Below are positions 42,592-50,837 of a stretch of 64,000 nt of DNA, one piece after another (position 1 is the stretch's first letter; each line of letters opens with the position of its first letter). The notes under the pieces are model-generated. The model worked only from the letters and a program-made list of their open reading frames with translations, was not told the DNA's origin and ran no database searches. The translations under genes and the position numbers were made by a program. Origin of the DNA: JAMLIN01 sp964476625 (GTDB lineage Bacteria > Pseudomonadota > Gammaproteobacteria > Burkholderiales > Burkholderiaceae_E); the NCBI GenBank assembly GCA_964476625.1, contig CAYZBJ010000005.1, positions 1 to 64,000 of the forward strand. Reading direction: 5' to 3'.

Positions 42592-42755
42592 CGCAGCTCG
42601 CGCGGCATCCGCTGCGATATTCGGGGCCGCTACCCCGACCGATGGCGCCGGGATCCTTGGCGCGATGGCAACAGACGGGTTATCGTTGTACCCAATATTG
42701 CCTATGCTCGATCCTGAGCCTGATCCCGAACACGCCCGAACCGCATCCGAAACCC

Positions 42756-43697
42756 ATGGCTGCCGCCTATCCGATCCCGAGCTTCCTGCAGCTGCCCATC
42801 GACGGTGTCGTCGACGAGGCCGAGTCCCAGGAGCGCCCGCGTCCGCGTGATGCCGCGCTCGCGCGGGGTGGCAGCCTGCGCCTGACCCACCCGGTGCGGA
42901 TCGCGCCGGGCGCCATTGACGGCGACGAAGCCGGGCCAACCGGGCCGGAGCGCTCGCCAGCGGAATCCCCGGCGACGGGCTCGCGACCCGCGCTTGCCGC
43001 GGCCCCATCGGCGATCGTGGCCGAATCGGCCATCGCGACCGGGTCCGGGCCCGTCCGCGAGTCGGCAGGCGGCTTCGACCGCTCCGCGGCCATCGCCACC
43101 TGGCGAGCCTGGCTGCAGGCCTGGGAGATCGACGCCGACCCGGCGCCGGTGATCGACGCCCTTGTGGAGCGCCTGGGCGATCCCCGCCGCCATTTCCACG
43201 ACCTCGAGCGTGTCGCCGCCGAACTCGCCCGGCTCGACGAGTGGCGCGATGTGGCCCAGGATCCGGTGGCCGTCGGTTTCGCGACCTGGTTCCGCTACGC
43301 CATCCTCGATTCCGCCCGCTTCGACAACGAGGCGCGCAGCGCCGAGTTCGCCCGCATCGGCCTCGCCGGCCTCGGCCTCGATACCAACCGGATCCGCCTG
43401 GTCCGCGAGCTGATCGTCTCGACCCGCGAAGGCGCGGTCGTCGGCAGCCCCGATGCAAGGCTGCTCGCCGATATCGGCCGCGCCCGCCTTGCCGACGCCG
43501 CCGATGTGTTCGACCAGCACGAGGATGCGCTGCGCGCCGAGTCGGTGCATGTGGTCGACCTCATCTACTGGCGCCGCCGGCTCGCCGTGATGCGGGCCAT
43601 GCTCATCAAGCCGCGCATCTACCTCACCGACCGCGCCCGCGACCGCCTCGAGGCGGCTGCCCGCGACAACCTCTCGCGCCGCCTCGCGGCGCGCTGA
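42756..43697 (+). CDS. Degenerate HD-superfamily protein (COG4339-like)
   Basis: 313 residues: a low-complexity N-terminal third, then a domain matching the predicted metal-dependent HD phosphohydrolases in layout (HFHDLERVAAELARL, FDNEARSAEFARIGL, IYLTDRARDRLEAAARDNL). The metal motif WFHD is WFRY here, the later THH-like His is lost (STREGA), and the DxDL motif is disrupted. It is probably inactive as a hydrolase. The ATG at 42756 starts MAAAYPIPSFLQLPID; a longer start at 42642 exists. Confidence 0.7.
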   Translation: MAAAYPIPSFLQLPIDGVVDEAESQERPRPRDAALARGGSLRLTHPVRIAPGAIDGDEAGPTGPERSPAESPATGSRPALAAAPSAIVAESAIATGSGPVRESAGGFDRSAAIATWRAWLQAWEIDADPAPVIDALVERLGDPRRHFHDLERVAAELARLDEWRDVAQDPVAVGFATWFRYAILDSARFDNEARSAEFARIGLAGLGLDTNRIRLVRELIVSTREGAVVGSPDARLLADIGRARLADAADVFDQHEDALRAESVHVVDLIYWRRRLAVMRAMLIKPRIYLTDRARDRLEAAARDNLSRRLAAR

Positions 43698-43705
43698 GCC
43701 GCCGC

Positions 43706-43743
43706 GCCGCAGGCCGCGAGCATTCGGCTCGCGCCCTGCGGCT
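43706..43743. terminator. Bidirectional hairpin between the HD-like gene and sbmA-like gene
   Basis: CGCGAGC / GCTCGCG (43716-43722 and 43728-43734) with an ATTCG loop, extended by an outer CGCAGG / CCTGCG pairing. It lies between convergent genes; no long U tract. Confidence 0.5.
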
Positions 43744-43785
43744 GTGGTTGCCGGGCCAGGCTCGCGGCCACCCGAAGCGGGCGAC

Positions 43786-44799
43786 TCAACCCGCGACCGG
43801 TCGGGCCGCATCGCCCGGCTCGTCGCCGGCCGCGCGAATCTGCCTCTCGAACATCCGCAGGCGCTTGTAGACCGACATCAGCTCGACGATCGTCGACCAG
43901 CTGTTGACGAGGTACTGGAATGAATCCTCGACCTTGCCGAAGGCGCGCACGATCTGCTGCATCACGCCCAGGGTGATGCCGCCGGCGACCAGGGTCGGCC
44001 CGAGCGCGATGTAGGGGAAGAGCACGCTGAACTGCAGGTACGACCACTTGGCGACGTCGAAGTACAGGTAGTGGAAGAACAGGCGGAAGTAGTTGGTGCG
44101 CACATCGCCGTAGAGCCTGGTCGTGCTGGCCGGGTCGGCGCGCTCGGCGTGGTCTTCGCCATAGACGAGTTCCTTGCGGTAGGCGGCCTCGACCTTCTGG
44201 TTCTGGAATTCCAGTCCCGGCAGCTTGATGCCCACCGCCGCCAGCAGCACCGTGCCGAAGGAGGCCGACAGCAGGGCAACGAAAACCAGCGAATGATCGA
44301 TCGGCCCGATCCAGGGCAGTTCGGTCACATGCGCGGACAGGGTCCAGAGGATCGGCAGGAAGGCGGCGAGCGTCATCAGGCTGCGCATCAGGCTCACGCC
44401 CAGGCCTTCCATGATGCGGGCAAAGCGCATGGTGTCTTCCTGCACCCGCTGCGATGCGCCTTCGATATGGCGCACCTTGTGCCAGTTCGCCATGTAGAAG
44501 TCGTTCATCGCGGTGCGCCATCGGAAGATGTAGTGCTTGATGAAGAAGTCGAGCACCACCGCGATCAGGATGTACAGGCCGGCGATGCGTCCGAAGGTGA
44601 CGAGCTTCTCGCCGTACTCGGCCATCGTGACGCTGTTGGCCTGCCCGAGGGCCTTCTGGATCAGGTTGTAGAAGTCGCCGAACCATTCGTTGATCGCCAC
44701 GTCGAGCTCGACCTTGTACCAGGTGGCGAACAGGATCAGCGCGCTGCCGGCGATCGACCAGGCGAACCATTGGCGGTTCATGAAGAATGCGCGAAACAA
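43786..44799 (-). CDS. SbmA/BacA-like peptide transporter
   Basis: 337 residues, with 6-7 membrane segments and family stretches FRWRTAMNDFYMANWHKVRHIEGASQR-type near residue 90 and RFARIMEGLGVSLMRSLMTL near 130, and VNSWSTIVELMSVYKRLR near the C-terminus. Proton-driven importers of this group take up proline-rich and other peptides. The start is probably TTG at 44799 with GGAGAG upstream; an ATG six codons on lacks a ribosome site. Slightly shorter than E. coli SbmA. Flanked by LuxR genes. Confidence 0.85.
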   Translation of the reverse strand: MFRAFFMNRQWFAWSIAGSALILFATWYKVELDVAINEWFGDFYNLIQKALGQANSVTMAEYGEKLVTFGRIAGLYILIAVVLDFFIKHYIFRWRTAMNDFYMANWHKVRHIEGASQRVQEDTMRFARIMEGLGVSLMRSLMTLAAFLPILWTLSAHVTELPWIGPIDHSLVFVALLSASFGTVLLAAVGIKLPGLEFQNQKVEAAYRKELVYGEDHAERADPASTTRLYGDVRTNYFRLFFHYLYFDVAKWSYLQFSVLFPYIALGPTLVAGGITLGVMQQIVRAFGKVEDSFQYLVNSWSTIVELMSVYKRLRMFERQIRAAGDEPGDAARPVAG

Positions 44800-44886
44800 G
44801 GGGGCTCTCCGCGGGTGGCGTGGGGGATGCGAAGGCCGCTGGCCGACGCGAAGTGCAGAGAATAGCGGAAGCCCGGGTGGCGCCCG

Positions 44887-46065
44887 TCAGCGTGGCCTGC
44901 CGTTGCCGGCGCCGGTTTCGTCGAAGGACGGCATCTCGAGCAGCATCCGCACCAGGTCGGCGCGCGAGCGCACGTCGGTCTTGCCGTAGACCGACCGGAT
45001 CTGCGCCCGGACCGTCTCGAGGGTGACCCCGCGGGCGGCGGCGATCTCCTCGATCGACAGGCCTTCGGCGAGCCCGGTCGCGACTTCGGCCTCGGCCGGT
45101 GTCAGCTGGAAGACCTTGCCGATGACGGCCGGATCGATCTGGCGCCGGTGGGCGGTCTCGTGCAGCAGCAGCATGGTGAGCCGGGGCTCTCCCTGCTCGG
45201 GCGACTCGGCCGCCGGCGGCAGGCCGGTCGCGAGCACCATGACCGGATTGATGAAGCCGCTGCCGATCACGCGGACCACGGCGCTTGCCGGGCTTGCCCC
45301 GGCCACCGCCACACCGGCCCCGGGTGCGCGCACCGCGATCCGCAGGCGGGCCTCGTCGTCGCGGTTGCGGCACACCAGGTGCTCGTTGCGTTCGCTGAAT
45401 GCATTGGCGCGCGCCAGCAGGCGCTGCGCGGCCGGATTGCGGTAGATGATCCGGAGGTCTTCGTCGGTGATCACGAGGGCCTGGCGCATGCGGTCGAGGA
45501 TCCGGCAGGCGACGCCGCAGCCGGCGGCGAGCTCGCCCGTGCGATCGAGGTGCAGCCGCAGGGCGGAGGCGAGGTGGCGCCGCAGCCGATCGAACACCGC
45601 GACCTCGTCGCCGGACAACGGCGGCCGGCCCTGGCCGCGCTGCATCAGGAGCAGCACCGCCATGTCCTCGTCCTCGAGCAGCTTGGCGCAGGAGGTGTAG
45701 CGCCCGCCGCGGGGCAGCAGGAACTCCTGGTAGAAGGGATCGCGGTCGATGAAGTCGTCGTCGAAGCGATCCTGGCGATGCACCCACTGGCCCGGCTCGC
45801 TGGCCAGCGCGAGCGCCGGCCCGACGTGTGGGTCGATGCGGTGGTACACGCGCAGGTACTCGAGCGCGAAGTCCGGTCCGGACAGCCCGCCTTCGCAGAT
45901 GAACAGGGCATCGCGGCTCCGCCTTGTCAGGCCGAACAGCGCGATCGACCAGAGTCCGAAGCGTTCGGCCAGCGGCGCGAAGGCCTGGCGCCAGTCGATC
46001 CGGCCGGCGCCTGCGTCGTACAGGCGCGCGACGACTTCGTCGTATTCGTCGGCAGTGATGGTCAC
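44887..46065 (-). CDS. LuxR-type HTH regulator (paralogue 3)
   Basis: 392 residues from GTG at 46065 (then TITADEYDEVVARLYDAGAG). Same design as the other two: a sensor part with DPFYQEFLLPRGGRYTSCAKL, PAS-like LRIIYRNPAAQRLLARAN, and a LuxR HTH (LTPAEAEVATGLAEGLSIEEIAAARG). It lies directly upstream of the SbmA-like gene on the same strand with 87 bases between, so co-transcription is possible. Confidence 0.85.
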   Translation of the reverse strand: MTITADEYDEVVARLYDAGAGRIDWRQAFAPLAERFGLWSIALFGLTRRSRDALFICEGGLSGPDFALEYLRVYHRIDPHVGPALALASEPGQWVHRQDRFDDDFIDRDPFYQEFLLPRGGRYTSCAKLLEDEDMAVLLLMQRGQGRPPLSGDEVAVFDRLRRHLASALRLHLDRTGELAAGCGVACRILDRMRQALVITDEDLRIIYRNPAAQRLLARANAFSERNEHLVCRNRDDEARLRIAVRAPGAGVAVAGASPASAVVRVIGSGFINPVMVLATGLPPAAESPEQGEPRLTMLLLHETAHRRQIDPAVIGKVFQLTPAEAEVATGLAEGLSIEEIAAARGVTLETVRAQIRSVYGKTDVRSRADLVRMLLEMPSFDETGAGNGRPR

Positions 46066-46316
46066 CGGAGTCTTGTTCTTGCAGGGCGGACGGAAGACGA
46101 CCTTCCGAACATAGGCGGGTGCATGTCTCCCGGCAATCCCCGAATTGGGGTAAGGCGGCGCGATTCCGGGCGCGGGAATTGCCGGAACCCGACGGGTGCA
46201 GTCGTTTCTTGCTTCCCGATCGTACGAATCCGTGCCGTGCCGTACCGAATTGTGTCGATGACGAGCGTTTCGATTGTGCCTAGATTGTTACCTGACACCC
46301 GGAGCGAATCGAAACG

Positions 46317-46739
46317 ATGCAAGCCGCGCTTCTCTCTCGTCCCCCGATCGAGCGTCCCGCGCCCCTCGCGGGTATCGACAGCCTGCCCGTCGGCTGGCAC
46401 ATCCCCGGTTTCCCCGATGAGTCGACCCGCATCGCCGTCACGGTCGGCCTGTCGCCGGGCAACGACGTGGACGCCGGCGAGGATGGGCCGCACCGCGAGA
46501 TCCTCATGCGCATCGACCTGCCGGGCGATGCCAGCATCCACGGGGCCGGCGTCGATATCATCGAACGACAGTCCTGGGTCGACGAACTGCAGGGCGGCAC
46601 CTTCGAACACATCACATGCCGGGTCCGCCACGGGTCCGCAACGGGGGAAATCGACCTGGCCTGGGTATTGCGCTCGCTTCGCGATCGCGGCCTGGTCGCC
46701 GACGGCGACCTGCTCGAATCGATCGAAGTCAGCGCCTGA
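46317..46739 (+). CDS. Hypothetical protein, 140 residues
   Basis: No family recognised. It begins MQAALLSRPPIERPAPLAGI; the middle has strand-rich acidic sequence (DEDGPHREILMRIDLPGDA-like) and VDIIERQSWVDELQGG. No signal or membrane segment. Divergent from LuxR paralogue 3 with 251 bases between, so the regulator may control it. Codon use fits the genome. Confidence 0.55.
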   Translation: MQAALLSRPPIERPAPLAGIDSLPVGWHIPGFPDESTRIAVTVGLSPGNDVDAGEDGPHREILMRIDLPGDASIHGAGVDIIERQSWVDELQGGTFEHITCRVRHGSATGEIDLAWVLRSLRDRGLVADGDLLESIEVSA

Positions 46740-46894
46740 AACGGGTCCGCATTCGATCGCAGGACAAGGCGGGTCGCCGCAGACAGTGCAGGTAGCACGG
46801 CAAGGCGACCCAACGCCGTCATGCGGTCGAAGGCGGTGCCGTAGGAGCCCGCGGGCGGCAAGGCCCGCAATACACCCGTGCTCGGCACGGGTTT

Positions 46895-46935
46895 GCGGCG
46901 GTCATCCCGAGGCGGGATGACCGCCGCGCCATTTC
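46895..46935. terminator. Strong bidirectional hairpin between convergent genes
   Basis: A perfect 14-bp stem, GCGGCGGTCATCCC / GGGATGACCGCCGC, with loop GAGGC. A second small stem CCGGCC/GGCCGG follows. It ends the genes at 46739 (plus) and 46961 (minus). The U tract is poor. Confidence 0.6.
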
Positions 46936-46960
46936 CGGCCGAAGGCCGGACGGCTTCGGC

Positions 46961-47272
46961 TTACTTCAGCTTGTCGAGGGTGTTGGTCGCCTCGGCCAGC
47001 AGGTAGTAGAAGGTCACCCGCGACTTCGACCGGTCGCCTTTCATCTTCTCGCACACGCCCTGGATCGCGGCGGCTGCTGCATCGGGCGCGAGCCCCAGCT
47101 TCTTGGCCGCGAAGCCGTCGCGTACCCGGTCGAGTTCGGCCTGGTCGGAGGCCGAAACCAGGGAGGAGTCCCGGTTGCGCAGCGCGATGCCGCAGTACTT
47201 GACGATGGTATCGACCACCGCCTGGTCGACCGGACTCGTGAACTTGGCCACGTCTTCGGCGTAGTTGCTCAT
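46961..47272 (-). CDS. DUF2853 family protein
   Basis: 103 residues, all helical by eye, starting MSNYAEDVAKFTSPVDQAVV and ending LLAEATNTLDKLK. It matches the DUF2853 family of small soluble proteins of unknown function. The ATG at 47272 has AAGGGGG upstream; the longer frame to 47524 is not conserved in character. Confidence 0.8.
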   Translation of the reverse strand: MSNYAEDVAKFTSPVDQAVVDTIVKYCGIALRNRDSSLVSASDQAELDRVRDGFAAKKLGLAPDAAAAAIQGVCEKMKGDRSKSRVTFYYLLAEATNTLDKLK

Positions 47273-47565
47273 GGGTGATCCCCCTTCCTTGTTCTGTTCG
47301 TCGGGTGCCGACGCCCCGCCAGTCGGCGGCGTCGTCGCTAAGCTAGCACAAGCGCCGCCGCGCAAGCACGCTTCGTGCGCGACCGGGGCCCGGGCCAGCG
47401 CCAGGGACCCCGGCTCCAGGGCCGGTGGTCGACGCAACGCCGGGCGACCAATGGCCGGTCGGGCCGATCGACCCGACGAGGGGAGCGAGTTGCTATGGCT
47501 GGTCGCGCGGATTCGGGAGAACATACGGGCACCCGAAGTCGTTCCGGATTCACCTCCCGATTGCC

Positions 47566-47757
47566 ATGAAGAAGAACCGCTCCACGCCGACCCTGGCCGG
47601 GCGTCGCCGCCTGCTCGGCGCGCTCGCTGCCGCCGGCTCCGTACCGACAGCGGCCCGTGCCGGCCTGCCTGTCGGGGCGAAGCCCGATCCCGCCGCCGTT
47701 ACCGCCGACGAAGTCGTCGCTCGCGAGCGCTGGCTGTTGCGCCGGGACGACCGCTGA
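47566..47757 (+). CDS. 63-residue Tat-signal protein coupled to the GMC oxidoreductase
   Basis: MKKNRSTPTLAGRRRLLGAL is a twin-arginine signal (RRRLLG core) followed by AAAGSVPTAARA, a likely cleavage site, leaving a mature stub of about 30 residues (DEVVARERWLLRRDDR at the end). The stop overlaps the GMC start (TGATG). Small Tat subunits of gluconate- and fructose-type dehydrogenases carry their flavin partner across the membrane; this one is much smaller. A carrier role for the signal-less GMC protein is inferred. Confidence 0.65.
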   Translation: MKKNRSTPTLAGRRRLLGALAAAGSVPTAARAGLPVGAKPDPAAVTADEVVARERWLLRRDDR

Positions 47758-49244
47758 TGCTCGTCGATTCGCTCGGCGCGCTCGATTCACGTAGCCCCCG
47801 CCACGATGTCTGCGTGATCGGCTCGGGCCCGGCCGGCGCCACGCTCGCGCATGCACTGGGCGGCGCCGGCCTGTCGGTGATCCTGCTCGAGGCCGGCCGC
47901 GCCAATTGGGACGAGACCTCGCAGGCCGTCTACGAAGGCGACTTCTATGGGGCGCCGCCCCTGCTGCCCCTGTCGGTGAGCCGCCTGCGCCAGCTCGGCG
48001 GCGCGTCCAACCATTGGGGCGGGTGGTGCCGGCCGCTCGATGCGGCGGATTTCGAGAACAAGGTCGACGGCGTCGATACCGCCTGGCCGATCGGCATCGC
48101 CGATCTCGAGCCCTGGCTGCCCGAGGCGATGCGCATCCTCGAGTTGCCGGCATTCGGCCCCGATGTTGCGTTCGGCGCCAGCCTGCGCGAAGTGCCGTTT
48201 CGCTATTCCCCACCGGTGAACTTCGGCTACAAGTACGCCGACGAGTTCCGCCGCAGCGACAAGGTCGACGTGGCGCTCGACAGCTATGTCACCGGTTTCG
48301 ATGCCGATGGCGGGCGTATCGTCCATGCGCGGGTGCGCGGCTCCGATGGCGCGGACCGGCGCGTCGCCGCCCGTCGCTTCGTCGTCTGCACCGGCGGCAT
48401 CGAGAACAGTCGCCTGCTGCTCTGGGCCAATGCGCAGGCCGGCGGCCGGGTCGTGCCCGAGCCGGCGGCGCTGGGCCGCTACTGGATGGAGCATCCCCAC
48501 TTCACCCTCGGCCATGTGCTACTCGAGGGCGAGTTTCCGTTCGAGTTCGACCAGCAAGGCACGGTCTTCATCTCGCCGACCGCGGCGGCGATGCGCGAGC
48601 ACCAGATACTCGACATCGGGCTGCGGCTGCACCCGGCCAAGGAGGGCACCACCCGCAAGCTGATCACCGAGCTCGCCTGCGTCGCGCCCGATCTGAGCGA
48701 GAAGGTCTTCCGGCGCTTCGGCAAGCATCTCGTCTGCGGACTGCAATTGCGCGCTTCCTGGGAGCAAGCGCCGCGACCCTACAACCGGGTGGTGCTGGGT
48801 GACCGGGTCGATGCCTTCGGCATACCCCGCGCCGACCTGCACTGGTTTCTCGAGGACTTCGACCGCCGCACCCCGCGGGTGACCGCCGGCCTGCTGGCGG
48901 CCGAATTCGCCGCCCGGGGCATCGGGCGCCTGCGCCTCGAGCGCTGGCTCGACGGGCTCGAGGACTTCCCCGACAACGACGAGATCGGTGGCAACCATCA
49001 CATGGGCGGCACCCGCATGAGCCGCGACCCGCGCAGCGGCGTGGTCGACACCGATTGCCGGGTGCACGGCATGGCCAATCTCTATGTCGGCGGCTCCTCG
49101 GTGTTCCCGAGCGCCGGCTTCGCCAACCCCACCCTGACCATCGTGCAGCTCGCGCTGCGCCTGGCCGACCACCTCGCCCGCAGCCTCGCGCGCGACGGTG
49201 AACAGCACGGCACCCTGCGTGTCCATGGCGAGGCCTGGTCATGA
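47757..49244 (+). CDS. GMC-family FAD oxidoreductase
   Basis: 495 residues. FAD fold HDVCVIGSGPAGATLAHAL, the GGASNHWGGWCRP loop near residue 80, and the C-terminal catalytic His in GGNHHMGGTRMSRDP, then NLYVGGSSVFPSAGFANPTLT. No signal peptide of its own. The group includes periplasmic sugar and glycoside dehydrogenases. Coupled to the Tat protein before and to the DUF2264 gene after (4-base overlap), which points to oxidation of a sugar or sugar acid outside the cytoplasm. Confidence 0.88.
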   Translation: MLVDSLGALDSRSPRHDVCVIGSGPAGATLAHALGGAGLSVILLEAGRANWDETSQAVYEGDFYGAPPLLPLSVSRLRQLGGASNHWGGWCRPLDAADFENKVDGVDTAWPIGIADLEPWLPEAMRILELPAFGPDVAFGASLREVPFRYSPPVNFGYKYADEFRRSDKVDVALDSYVTGFDADGGRIVHARVRGSDGADRRVAARRFVVCTGGIENSRLLLWANAQAGGRVVPEPAALGRYWMEHPHFTLGHVLLEGEFPFEFDQQGTVFISPTAAAMREHQILDIGLRLHPAKEGTTRKLITELACVAPDLSEKVFRRFGKHLVCGLQLRASWEQAPRPYNRVVLGDRVDAFGIPRADLHWFLEDFDRRTPRVTAGLLAAEFAARGIGRLRLERWLDGLEDFPDNDEIGGNHHMGGTRMSRDPRSGVVDTDCRVHGMANLYVGGSSVFPSAGFANPTLTIVQLALRLADHLARSLARDGEQHGTLRVHGEAWS

Positions 49245-50776
49245 GCCGGCGCCGTTGGCCACGATGGTTCGTCGTCCTGCTCGGCCTTGCCCTGGTCGGC
49301 GCGGTCGCGGTCGCGATCGCAGGCGGCGCCTGGTTGCGCAAGAAGAACGCGGTCGAGGGCTTCGAGGAGCGTGCGGCCCCGCGGGCGATGGCGATGCATC
49401 CGATCGCCGCGGTCCGGCAGGGCTTCGCCGCCGCTACCGCTGCCGCGGATGCCGGCGCTGGCCTCGGCCGGGCGCCTTACGATGCGGCTGCCGCCCACTT
49501 GCTCGAGGGCTTCCTGGCCTACCGGGATGATTCGCCGTCGCTGTCCTTCTATCCGGGTGAGCCGAGCTGGCACGGCCGGCGTGTCGATGCGATCGAGGCC
49601 TTCGCCCGCATCCTGCCGTTTGCCGCGGCCTGGCTCGCGGCCGGCGGCGAGGACGACATCGCGACCGCCGACGGCGTGGTGTCGATCTCCGCCGCGCTGC
49701 GCGACGGCCTGGCGGTCGGGACGGATCCGGATGATCCGGGTTACTGGGGGGAGCCGGGCCGCCTCGACCAGCGAATCGTCGAGGCAGCCGACATCGCGCT
49801 CGGCCTGTGGCTCGCCCGCGACCGGATCTGGCCGATGCTCGACGAGGCGCAGCGCGCCCGGGTGATCGCCTGGCTGCGCTCGGCCACGGCTTCGCATGTC
49901 TACCAAGGCAACTGGCAACTGTTCCCCATAGTCATCGAACGGGTGATCGACGCCCTCGGGGGTTCGAGCAACCAGGCGAGGGAGCGGTCGCGTACCGGCT
50001 ACGAACGCTTCCTCACCCTGTACCGGGGTGACGGCTGGTACTACGACGTGCCCAAGGGCTTCGACTACTACAACGCCTGGGGCATCCACTACGCCCTGTT
50101 CTGGATCGACCAGATCGACCCCGCCTGGGATCCCGACCGGATTCGGCCCAGGCTGGTGGAGTTCGCCGAATTCTTCCGGCATATGTTCGGGCCGCATGGG
50201 GCGCCGATCATGGGGCGCAGCCTGTGCTACCGGCTGGCCTTGCCGGCGCCGGTCGTCGCGGCCTCGCTGGTCGCCCCCGGGCGGATCGCGCCCGGCGAGG
50301 CGATGCGGGCGCTCGATGCGACCTGGTCGTACTACGTCGCCCGCGGCGCGATCGACGAGGGGCGGATCACCCAGGGCGTCTGCGACGACGACCCCGCCCT
50401 GCTCGATGGCTACTCCGGGCCTGCCAGCTGCCTCTGGTCCTTGCGCTCGTTGGTGGTGGCTTACTACGCCCAGACCCTGCAGCCGATGTTCGATGTGCCC
50501 CGGGAGCCCTTGCCGGTCGAGCGGGGCGACTTCAGCGTCCACGCCGGCCCGCCCGGATGGACCGTCGAGGGCAGCCGGGCCGACGGCCATGTCCGCCTGC
50601 GGATCGACGCCAACGCCGGCTCCGATCCGGCGCCGCTGCACGCCTTCGGCGCGGGCAACTCGATCCGGGAGTGGCTGACGCAGGCGCCGCGCCGGCCGAA
50701 CAACACCGCCGCCTTGTACCAGCGGCCGGAGTACTCCACCGCCGAGCCGGTCTCGGCCTGCGAGGTCCGTCGCTGA
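49241..50776 (+). CDS. DUF2264 domain protein, membrane anchored
   Basis: 511 residues: an N-terminal membrane anchor (WFVVLLGLALVGAVAVAIAGG) and an (alpha/alpha)-barrel-like DUF2264 domain with VPKGFDYYNAWGIHYALFW near residue 270. DUF2264 proteins resemble glycoside hydrolases or polysaccharide lyases and are often found in glycan-degradation loci; the activity is not defined. The anchor places it on the periplasmic side with the exported GMC oxidoreductase. Confidence 0.75.
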   Translation: MSRRRWPRWFVVLLGLALVGAVAVAIAGGAWLRKKNAVEGFEERAAPRAMAMHPIAAVRQGFAAATAAADAGAGLGRAPYDAAAAHLLEGFLAYRDDSPSLSFYPGEPSWHGRRVDAIEAFARILPFAAAWLAAGGEDDIATADGVVSISAALRDGLAVGTDPDDPGYWGEPGRLDQRIVEAADIALGLWLARDRIWPMLDEAQRARVIAWLRSATASHVYQGNWQLFPIVIERVIDALGGSSNQARERSRTGYERFLTLYRGDGWYYDVPKGFDYYNAWGIHYALFWIDQIDPAWDPDRIRPRLVEFAEFFRHMFGPHGAPIMGRSLCYRLALPAPVVAASLVAPGRIAPGEAMRALDATWSYYVARGAIDEGRITQGVCDDDPALLDGYSGPASCLWSLRSLVVAYYAQTLQPMFDVPREPLPVERGDFSVHAGPPGWTVEGSRADGHVRLRIDANAGSDPAPLHAFGAGNSIREWLTQAPRRPNNTAALYQRPEYSTAEPVSACEVRR

Positions 50777-50837
50777 GGGTGGGCGAGAGTCCCCGCGCCT
50801 GCGGCGCGCCGATCCGGCGCCCGCGGCGCTGGCCGCC

